In this document: piece by piece, positions 1 to 4,228 of the stretch | Position numbering within the stretch: position 1 is the stretch's first letter | Layout: every line of letters begins with the position of its first letter | Source: Planctomycetaceae bacterium | Lineage (GTDB): Bacteria; Planctomycetota; Planctomycetia; Pirellulales; Thermoguttaceae | Assembly: GCA_031288955.1 (NCBI GenBank) | Contig: JAITQJ010000067.1 | Span: forward strand, 1-8,595 | Direction of reading: 5' to 3' | DNA: 8,595 nucleotides | Program-made: the position numbers and the translations under genes | The notes under the pieces: model-generated | What the model was told of the DNA's origin: nothing | Database searches by the model: none | Seen by the model: only the letters and a program-made list of their open reading frames with translations

Positions 1-118
1 AGTCAACTGTATGCCGATTCACGCCAACAATGACCGCGGTAGACACCGCCGTAACCTCTTCGCAAAAGCACCGCAATATCCGTGCCTGTTTTTGATGACT
101 TAACCTGTGATAACGCAT
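1..118 (-). CDS. IS1595/ISXO2-like transposase, N-terminal fragment (continues past the left edge)
   Basis: Thirty-nine codons are visible, read leftwards from ATG at 118-116; an in-frame TAG lies 18 nt upstream of the ATG, so this is the only reasonable start. The peptide contains ILRCFCEEVTAVSTAV followed by GVNRHTVD. This matches the pattern at the N-terminus of IS1595-family transposases, where a short helix-turn-helix of the type 'hhxxFxxdhTAxxTAxhhGhNRxTVxRYY' precedes the DDE-type catalytic domain. The catalytic part would lie to the left of the window. The enzyme would cut and join the IS ends during transposition. No Shine-Dalgarno is visible. Whether the copy is intact cannot be seen. 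The reading frame is not the longest open frame here, but the family resemblance makes it the credible one. Confidence 0.72.
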   Translation of the reverse strand, partial: MRYHRLSHQKQARILRCFCEEVTAVSTAVIVGVNRHTVD

Positions 119-160
119 AGACTTATAGTATATCTACACGTGAGATGCTAGGCAAGAGCC
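1..160 (-). mobile_element. 5' end of an IS1595-family-like insertion sequence, cut by the window edge
   Basis: The minus strand carries the start of an ISXO2/IS1595-like transposase (ATG at 118). The IS tip is inferred at about 160, where the minus strand reads GGCTCTTGCCTAGCATCTCA going inward, 42 nt before the start codon; such a short distance is usual for compact IS elements. If the tip is right, the adjoining bases from 161 (atcgacaa) would be one copy of the 8-bp target duplication known for this family. The other end and the second duplication copy lie outside the window, so the boundary is an inference from position and GGC-start only. Confidence 0.5.
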
Positions 161-455
161 ATCGACAATTATCAACAATACATATCAAAACAGTACGGCA
201 AATACACTTACCGCATTTCAGGCTGTTAGTGAAACGCTGATCCCCATTAAGTAACGGCTAAAGGGGTTGTGACTTTAGACTAAAGATTATTCCCGTAGTC
301 CGCAAATTAAGATACCTAACGTGTGCAAACAGTTTGATGTTGAATACATCAGTCTTAATATAATGGTCAAACACCTTAATGTTCGCTTGGTACTAGAAGA
401 ACTTCTCTAAACCAGATACGGTATTCAAATACAATTTTTGCTTTACGGCAAACTA
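161..455. other. Non-coding flank of the IS, with short palindromes
   Basis: All frames are broken by stops and I see no gene or tRNA. Two perfect inverted repeats stand out: CTTTAG-a-CTAAAG at 273-285 and TGATGT-tgaat-ACATCA at 335-351. The second lies just before a TATAAT at 359-364; the nearest -35-like hexamer, TTGATG at 334-339, gives a poor 19-bp spacing. A regulated promoter facing right is conceivable, but no gene on that strand follows it. Confidence 0.5.
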
Positions 456-489
456 CACAGACATTCCCGTACTAATGTGAATGTCTGTG
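456..489 (-). terminator. 10-bp stem-loop after the GIY-YIG gene, possible terminator
   Basis: CACAGACATT (456-465) and AATGTCTGTG (480-489) are exact reverse complements with a 14-nt loop. The hairpin begins 22 nt past the stop codon of the GIY-YIG gene, where a terminator is expected. On the minus strand it is followed by TAGTTTGCC, so it lacks a proper U-tract and may instead be an mRNA 3'-end stabiliser. Confidence 0.4.
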
Positions 490-511
490 GTAGTCGACTC
501 CGTGTTTCTAT

Positions 512-1453
512 CTACTCATCGGCACCATCACCACTTATGAGCGATATTGCCGCACTGTCCCGTTCGGTGTTGTACGCTTTTAGAGTCTTGTATGTACCGT
601 CATCGTTCGGGATACCCCACCATTCAAGTCCGTTTACGCTCGCTCCGCAAATCACCGCTGCGGCAGCCGACGGAGTGTTGAACAGATGGTCACGTGTAAA
701 CCGGTTGTCTGCGATGACTCCTTGTTCGGTCAACTCTTCCCGCAGTCTCTTTGTACTTGCCGGTATGCTTTCCGTGACCGTTGGACTGATGGTCGATTTT
801 TCAAAAACAACAAAACCTTCACTGGTAGGCTGTCCCTTCGCATCAAGAGTACCTCCTTTAGTGATTACGAACACGTCCGGTGTTTCTGATGGTGTCGTAA
901 TGAGTGGCGGAATTACAGCCCGTAACGGCTCAAATAGGGGGTACCCTAATGTCCCAGCCAGCAGTTTAATACTTTCAATAAAGTCGTCCGCTACAATACG
1001 GTTATGCTCATTGATGTGAGGGTTCTGTGTTATTGGCTTGTTCGCTATCTGATACCGCCCCATCTGCGTTGCGATTTCGATGAGACGGGTTTCGATATAG
1101 TAGATGTGTGTTTTGCTGAAGTCCGTATCGTTTCGACAAAACACAACGGCGTACTTCCAAAAATCTTTAGATACGCGGTGATTGGCTAGCCGAACGGCGA
1201 TGTCGCAATCGGATTGTCCGATGTACACCATCGGGCGGTCTTTGTCATCTTCGCCGAAGAGGATATAGACGCACGCCTTATCACGGCAGGTTTCGCTGCC
1301 TTTATCAGGCAGAGTGGGCAAAAACTTTGCAGCCCGGCTTCTGGGTATTTTGAATGCCATACCCTCACGATTGCGTAGGGTAAGATGGATAGCACCCGTT
1401 ACTGTACCGTCAAGGAGGCACAAGTCCATTACAATAGGGCGAATATCAGTCAT
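512..1453 (-). CDS. GIY-YIG nuclease-fold protein with C-terminal DUF4357
   Basis: 313 residues. An N-terminal stretch of about 58 residues is followed by a GIY-YIG domain (about 60-140): VYI at 62-64, VYIGQ at 76-80, Arg88 in AVRLANH, and Glu121 in YYIETRL, which fits the metal-binding catalytic glutamate. Asn138 (ANKP) closes the domain. A helical linker (FIESIKLLAGTLGYPLFEPL, 158-177) leads to a DUF4357-like tail (about 198-296) with GFVVFEKS and SAAAAVICGASVNGLEWWG. Proteins of this GIY-YIG plus DUF4357 layout are widespread; most are uncharacterised and are presumed to act on DNA as nucleases or regulators. All expected catalytic residues seem present. The start is supported by AAGAGG 7 nt upstream. 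It is the last gene of the minus-strand set, 82 nt after the DUF4870 gene and probably co-transcribed with it. Biological role unknown; specific nuclease activity is inferred from fold only. Confidence 0.88.
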   Translation of the reverse strand: MTDIRPIVMDLCLLDGTVTGAIHLTLRNREGMAFKIPRSRAAKFLPTLPDKGSETCRDKACVYILFGEDDKDRPMVYIGQSDCDIAVRLANHRVSKDFWKYAVVFCRNDTDFSKTHIYYIETRLIEIATQMGRYQIANKPITQNPHINEHNRIVADDFIESIKLLAGTLGYPLFEPLRAVIPPLITTPSETPDVFVITKGGTLDAKGQPTSEGFVVFEKSTISPTVTESIPASTKRLREELTEQGVIADNRFTRDHLFNTPSAAAAVICGASVNGLEWWGIPNDDGTYKTLKAYNTERDSAAISLISGDGADE

Positions 1454-1460
1454 TTGGTTT

Positions 1461-1466
1461 CCTCTT
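1461..1466 (-). promoter_or_regulatory. Ribosome binding site AAGAGG of the GIY-YIG gene
   Basis: AAGAGG on the minus strand lies 7 nt before the ATG at 1453. It fixes this start and contrasts with the DUF4870 gene, whose start lacks a recognisable Shine-Dalgarno. Confidence 0.65.
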
Positions 1467-1490
1467 GGTTAATGTTTAGGCGGGAGTACA

Positions 1491-1512
1491 CCGTACATCA
1501 CGGGAAGTACGG
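1491..1512 (-). repeat. Intergenic hairpin between the DUF4870 and GIY-YIG genes
   Basis: CCGTAC (1491-1496) and GTACGG (1507-1512) are perfect reverse complements with a 10-nt loop. It sits in the 82-nt gap between two co-directional genes and has no U-tract, so a role in processing or partial attenuation is possible but unproven. Confidence 0.4.
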
Positions 1513-1535
1513 CGGAAGGTGAAAGGTAGTGGAAG

Positions 1536-2192
1536 TTAGTCATCGTTTTTTATACGGTGTTCCACAGAAAATATAGGAAAACTGAACGGATACCTCCATA
1601 CTTTCCCCTGTGCTGCTTTGGCTGCCCCTATTATCGGAAACACAAGAGAGATACTGACGTATAGGGTAACAATTATATTCGGGATTGTATGGAGGAGGAA
1701 GATTACGAAAGGCTCGTTGCCGACAACCGCTAAACTACGAACACTACTGTATTGTAGAGCAATTTCGACAGCATAGAGTAATACGGTTATAATACACAGT
1801 AATATCACACTGCATATCCAGTTCATAATAATTTTTCCGTGTGCGTCCACAAAATCATCCCCATCTTTTGCTATCATCCATAGAATAAAGGATAGTGGAA
1901 AACATAACAAAGCCATAACGTGCATCAGTACGCAGTTAGTATTCGGTGTCATACCAATCTGAACAATGTAGGGAACGACTGCGGACGGTACTGGAGCAGG
2001 AGCAGATGCTGATTGTTCCGGCATTTTTGCCGTACAGAATATAATCCCTTGCGCTCTACCGGCGATGGTTTCAACTCCGTTGACCCGGATTTTAGTTTCC
2101 TGCGTAATCACACCGTCTGCTGCCATTTTGAACAGTGCGTCTTTTGTAACGTCGACGAATTGCCCGTTGCTTTCAACTTGAATTGCTGCCAT
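1536..2192 (-). CDS. GYF-like / DUF4870 membrane protein
   Basis: 218 residues. Residues 1-52 (an FVDVTKDALFKMAADGVI stretch, then TKIRVNG) resemble the small GYF_2-type module that often heads membrane proteins in planctomycete-like genomes; this match is moderate. A Pro/Ala/Ser linker (57-73) follows. The rest fits DUF4870 (Tic20-like): a hydrophobic helix at about 88-108 ending in WMIAKD, then FVDAHGK at 114-120, a second helix at 121-146, a third long hydrophobic stretch at 161-193, and the closing GKVWRYPFSFPI at 196-207, equivalent to the family's 'G..W.YP' ending. It should be an inner-membrane protein with three or so helices; function unknown. No clear Shine-Dalgarno precedes the ATG at 2192. 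It lies between the 75-residue gene upstream and the GIY-YIG gene downstream, in the same direction. Confidence 0.82.
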   Translation of the reverse strand: MAAIQVESNGQFVDVTKDALFKMAADGVITQETKIRVNGVETIAGRAQGIIFCTAKMPEQSASAPAPVPSAVVPYIVQIGMTPNTNCVLMHVMALLCFPLSFILWMIAKDGDDFVDAHGKIIMNWICSVILLCIITVLLYAVEIALQYSSVRSLAVVGNEPFVIFLLHTIPNIIVTLYVSISLVFPIIGAAKAAQGKVWRYPFSFPIFSVEHRIKNDD

Positions 2193-2261
2193 TGGTATAA
2201 AAAGGTTGGAGACGGCTTGGATGAGGTAATTGGGTGGTGCGTTTTGTTGGTTAGTGAAAGT

Positions 2262-2285
2262 GCCGCCCGTAATAAAACGGGCGGC
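2262..2285 (-). terminator. GC-rich 9-bp hairpin after the 75-residue gene
   Basis: GCCGCCCGT (2262-2270) and ACGGGCGGC (2277-2285) pair perfectly around a 6-nt loop. It starts 13 nt past the stop codon of the 75-residue gene on the minus strand. The following minus-strand sequence, ACTTTCAC, is only mildly U-rich, so termination may be partial. It would separate the small gene from the DUF4870 gene. Confidence 0.55.
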
Positions 2286-2298
2286 GGTGCGGAGCGGC

Positions 2299-2526
2299 TT
2301 ATTTGGTTTTGTAGCCTAGTTTGCCGATGAGTTCCTTCAGTTCCTTCTCCAGTTTGTACTCATCGACGGAAGCGAACTTCTTCTCATCATAGGTACACTC
2401 GATAGTGCTGCTGCCGTATGAGGATACGTTGACGTTGACTTTGTCGATGACGGGGTGCTTGAGACCGCTCTCGATAATCTTCTTGGGGTCCGGGAAGTCC
2501 ACGCTGATTCTGATGCTCTTTGACAT
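2299..2526 (-). CDS. Small hypothetical protein, 75 residues
   Basis: I do not recognise the family. The protein starts MSKSIRISVDFPDP and ends with a charged helix-like segment (about 55-75, DEYKLEKELKELIGKLG). The middle (about 28-46) looks like beta strands with alternating Val and Ser. It is lysine-rich but nearly neutral overall, cytoplasmic, with no signal peptide, membrane segment or cysteine cluster. The ATG at 2526 is chosen over a longer start at 2583 because AAAGGA lies 9 nt before it and the extension reads like leader sequence. A strong hairpin follows the stop. The region upstream holds a consensus promoter and a dense hairpin cluster pointing into this gene, so it may be expressed from a long structured leader or sit beside an independent small RNA. 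Confidence 0.72.
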   Translation of the reverse strand: MSKSIRISVDFPDPKKIIESGLKHPVIDKVNVNVSSYGSSTIECTYDEKKFASVDEYKLEKELKELIGKLGYKTK

Positions 2527-2535
2527 AGTTTTGGT

Positions 2536-2541
2536 TCCTTT
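2536..2541 (-). promoter_or_regulatory. Ribosome binding site AAAGGA of the 75-residue gene
   Basis: AAAGGA on the minus strand, 9 nt before ATG 2526. It decides the internal start against the upstream in-frame ATG at 2583. Confidence 0.65.
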
Positions 2542-2560
2542 CAAAAAGGGGTTATGGTAA

Positions 2561-2578
2561 TCAGTCGTTGTTGACTGA
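2561..2578. repeat. Inverted repeat TCAGTC-N6-GACTGA
   Basis: Perfect 6-bp arms (2561-2566 and 2573-2578) in the leader of the 75-residue gene. A related CAGTC/GACTG inverted repeat overlaps the consensus promoter near 2940, so the two could be binding sites of one regulator; arms this short can also arise by chance. Confidence 0.4.
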
Positions 2579-2586
2579 CGCACTCA

Positions 2587-2613
2587 ATTTAGCACGGGAA
2601 TAATTTAATCAAG
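2587..2613 (-). promoter_or_regulatory. Weak second promoter candidate for the 75-residue gene
   Basis: On the minus strand TTGATT (2613-2608) and TAAATT (2592-2587) are separated by 15 bp, in an AT-rich stretch (2601-2650) that also holds two copies of TTTTGAAAA. The spacing is short, so this is only a candidate. If used, it would make the hairpin cluster upstream a separate transcript. Confidence 0.2.
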
Positions 2614-2654
2614 TCCCTATTTTCAAAATTTTTCAAAAATAATCCCGATTTTGG

Positions 2655-2905
2655 CAAAGAACGGCAGACAGTCCGTCAAATAAGACGGAAACGTCACGTT
2701 GCCTCAAGATGAGTCGCCACTCCGCACCACCAGAGAACCGCTGTGTACAGCGATAATACGTCAAAGACGTACCGGAACTCACAAGCCATCTCCGCGACGC
2801 TTCCTTATGGAAACGCACGTTGAGATAGTTTATTCCGCTCCCAACCGGAAAACCGGATGGTGCTTGGGAGCAAAACAGGCAAACACTTGCGAACTAAACC
2901 AATTT
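2655..2905 (-). ncRNA. Candidate structured RNA, or long structured leader, with seven hairpins
   Basis: Read on the minus strand from a predicted start near 2905, the transcript would contain hairpins at 2890-2879 (GCAA/TTGC), 2871-2837 (8 bp GCTCCCAA/TTGGGAGC, with CCGG-TTTT-CCGG inside, stacked after a one-sided 7-nt bulge), 2826-2788 (ATCTC/GAGAT enclosing CGTTTCC-ATAA-GGAAGCG), 2771-2757 (TACGTC-TTT-GACGTA), 2752-2739 (CGCTG-TACA-CAGCG), 2722-2711 (GAGT/ACTC) and 2689-2672 (TCCGTC/GACGGA). At two positions (2800/2813 and 2787/2827) the stems need a G-U wobble on the minus strand but a C-A mismatch on the plus strand, which agrees with the promoter direction. I recognise no known RNA class. 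The 3' end is uncertain; transcription may continue into the 75-residue gene, giving a leader of about 380 nt. Confidence 0.45.
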
Positions 2906-2911
2906 ACGGGA

Positions 2912-2940
2912 ATTATAAGTCTTCATCTACTGACTGTCAA
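2912..2940 (-). promoter_or_regulatory. Exact consensus sigma-70 promoter TTGACA-17-TATAAT
   Basis: On the minus strand TTGACA occupies 2940-2935 and TATAAT 2917-2912, with a spacer of exactly 17 bp. Both hexamers and the spacing are the housekeeping sigma-factor optimum. Transcription should start near 2905 and run leftwards into the hairpin cluster and then the 75-residue gene. An inverted repeat overlaps the -35, so the promoter may be repressible. Confidence 0.8.
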
Positions 2941-2946
2941 TCAGTC
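2932..2946. promoter_or_regulatory. Operator-like inverted repeat over the -35 (GACTG-tcaat-CAGTC)
   Basis: GACTG (2932-2936) and CAGTC (2942-2946) are perfect reverse complements around 5 nt and overlap the minus-strand -35 element at 2935-2940. A protein bound here would block the strong promoter. No regulator gene is identifiable in the window. Confidence 0.35.
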
Positions 2947-2992
2947 TAATCCAAGACCAGATAACGTGTTATGTGTTTTTGAATTTTTCTTC

Positions 2993-3019
2993 TTGCATAA
3001 ATTATTTTTACGGTATACT
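2993..3019 (+). promoter_or_regulatory. Promoter candidate for the ATPase fragment
   Basis: TTGCAT (2993-2998) and TATACT (3014-3019) are separated by 15 bp (16 bp if CTTGCA is taken as the -35). A start near 3026 would leave a leader of only about 14 nt before the ATG at 3040, and GGA at 3023-3025 would barely be included. It is divergent from the consensus promoter at 2940. Confidence 0.4.
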
Positions 3020-3039
3020 TCAGGAAACACCGCCAGATT

Positions 3040-3381
3040 ATGCTGAAACACCTAGATTTACGTAATTTCCAGAATCACCGAAAACTCCACATCGACTTCG
3101 GGAAAATCACCACGATTACCGGATGCAGCGATAGCGGTAAATCGGCGATTATCCGTGCAATTCAATGGCTGTGCTTCAATAACCTACGAGGCAGTTCATT
3201 TATCACGCACGGGCAAGACAAGTGTCTGGTATCCGTCGAAATAGCGGATTACGGCAGCGTTTCCCGAATCAAAACTCCAAAACGGAACTCCTACATTTTT
3301 GAAGACGGCGACCGTGATGCGGTGGGAGCCGATACCGGCGGCACAGCCGCCAGCCCGCTTGCAATGTTGCACGTCTGTTGA
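3040..3381 (+). pseudogene. Truncated SMC/Rad50-type AAA ATPase, N-terminal fragment
   Basis: 113 codons. The start MLKHLDLRNFQNHRKLHIDF with GKITTITG is the typical first strand and 'xLxNFxxh' motif of SbcC/Rad50/RecF-like ATPases, and GCSDSGKS at 28-35 is a good Walker A followed by AIIRAIQWL. Such proteins normally have several hundred residues, with a coiled coil or insertion and then the signature motif and Walker B; none of that is present before the stop at 3379-3381 or in the other frames up to 3511. Similarity seems to end around residue 97 (AVGAD), where the +1 frame continues with IPAA, as expected in relatives, hinting at an indel near 3336. I therefore read it as a decayed gene, possibly from a phage or recombination ATPase. 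The alternative is a short stand-alone protein, but without Walker B it could not be a working ATPase. Confidence 0.7.
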
Positions 3382-3440
3382 TAAAATGTTGCCGTATCAG
3401 TGGACTTGTTATGGCTGGCTGGAACTGCCGAAGTTTGATT

Positions 3441-3469
3441 TTGTTAGACTTATGCAGTTTGCCTATTTT
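3441..3469 (+). promoter_or_regulatory. Promoter candidate for the oxidoreductase gene
   Basis: TTGTTA (3441-3446) and TATTTT (3464-3469) are spaced by 17 bp and lie about 43 bp before the oxidoreductase start. This would give the enzyme its own promoter, independent of the broken ATPase gene. Confidence 0.45.
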
Positions 3470-3496
3470 TTAGTTACCGGACAAGTCTATTAAAAG

Positions 3497-3502
3497 AAAG
3501 GA
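3497..3502 (+). promoter_or_regulatory. Ribosome binding site AAAGGA of the oxidoreductase
   Basis: AAAGGA lies 9 nt before ATG 3512. A nearer ATG at 3505 is in another frame that closes early, so the site fixes 3512 as the start. Confidence 0.65.
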
Positions 3503-3511
3503 ACATGTCTA

Positions 3512-4114
3512 ATGGACGTTTTGCTAATCGTTGCCCATCCGAAACGGGACAGTTTCAATCACGCTCTCGGCAAGTCAGCAATTCAAGCATTGGAGCAACT
3601 CGGTCATACGGTTATCTTTCACGACCTTTACGCCGAACATTTTGACCCCGTTCTGCCGGCAGATGAAGACCGGATTGCCGAAGAGGAATTGCCGCAAAAC
3701 ATCAGAGACTATCTTGCCGACCTGCGGAAAGCGGACGGTATTATTATCGTTCATCCGAATTGGTGGGGTAGTCCGCCTGCAATTTTACGCGGCTGGATTG
3801 AACGTGTGATTCGCACAAATTCCTGCTACAATTTTTCGCCGCAGGGTCCCGTTTCGTACATCGGAGGAAAAACCGTACAGATATTTTCGACATCTAACAC
3901 GCCTTTCAATGTGGAGCAGGAAGTGTACGGCGACCCCGTCGGCGTGTTTTGGAAAACCGTCGTCTTCGGCGTAATCGGTTCGCAATCTTATGAACGCCGC
4001 AACTTCGATTCAGTCGTCGTCAGCACACCGGAAAACCGGCAGAAATGGCTAACCGAAGTCAGCGAAACGGTCTTGCGGCGATTCGGGCATAAGAATACAG
4101 AAAATTCTGCCTAA
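3512..4114 (+). CDS. NAD(P)H-dependent quinone oxidoreductase, flavodoxin-2 fold (KefF/MdaB/YwrO type)
   Basis: 200 residues, the usual length of the family. MDVLLIVAHPKRDSFNHAL (1-19) is the first strand and phosphate-binding loop for FMN/FAD, including the HP-x(3)-S-N pattern. GHTVIFHDLY (31-40) is the second strand, FDPVLPADED (44-53) the usual acidic loop, and IIIVHPNWWGSPPAILRGWIERV (77-99 region) the family's most conserved block, with the WW-x(2)-P-A-x-LKGWIDRV-like segment at the flavin and dimer interface. Such cytoplasmic flavoenzymes pass two electrons from NAD(P)H to quinones or similar acceptors; some serve as potassium-efflux subunits or in detoxification. The exact substrate cannot be told from sequence. 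It is monocistronic by appearance, with its own promoter and ribosome binding site. The C-terminus ends in a short polar tail. Confidence 0.9.
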   Translation: MDVLLIVAHPKRDSFNHALGKSAIQALEQLGHTVIFHDLYAEHFDPVLPADEDRIAEEELPQNIRDYLADLRKADGIIIVHPNWWGSPPAILRGWIERVIRTNSCYNFSPQGPVSYIGGKTVQIFSTSNTPFNVEQEVYGDPVGVFWKTVVFGVIGSQSYERRNFDSVVVSTPENRQKWLTEVSETVLRRFGHKNTENSA

Positions 4115-4228
4115 CCTGCCGAATCCGAAAAATTAGTTTAACCATTGAAGCACGTTATGCCGATATTAACGATGGTAGAGATGATAGAGGCATAATTATA
4201 GTGTCTCAATTCCCAGACCTTGACGGCA

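Noticed and set aside
438..1019. 193-codon plus-strand open frame
   Set aside because: It is antisense to the well-supported GIY-YIG gene, starts at a weak codon and shows no family features; a shadow frame.
2621..2640. Two copies of a TTTTCAAAA-type motif as repeat or replication iteron
   Set aside because: Only two AT-rich copies, 10 bp apart, with no replication gene or DnaA-box pattern; likely low-complexity DNA.
2633..2818. 61-codon minus-strand frame and 115-codon plus-strand frame (2699-3046) across the hairpin region
   Set aside because: Neither has a ribosome binding site or recognisable motif, the composition is odd (many Arg, Trp, Cys), and the hairpins explain the region better.
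2655..2905. Retron, 6S RNA, tmRNA or RNase P RNA identity for the hairpin cluster
   Set aside because: No reverse transcriptase gene is nearby, no tRNA-like end or conserved RNase P core sequence is seen, and the ends do not pair into the long 6S-type rod.
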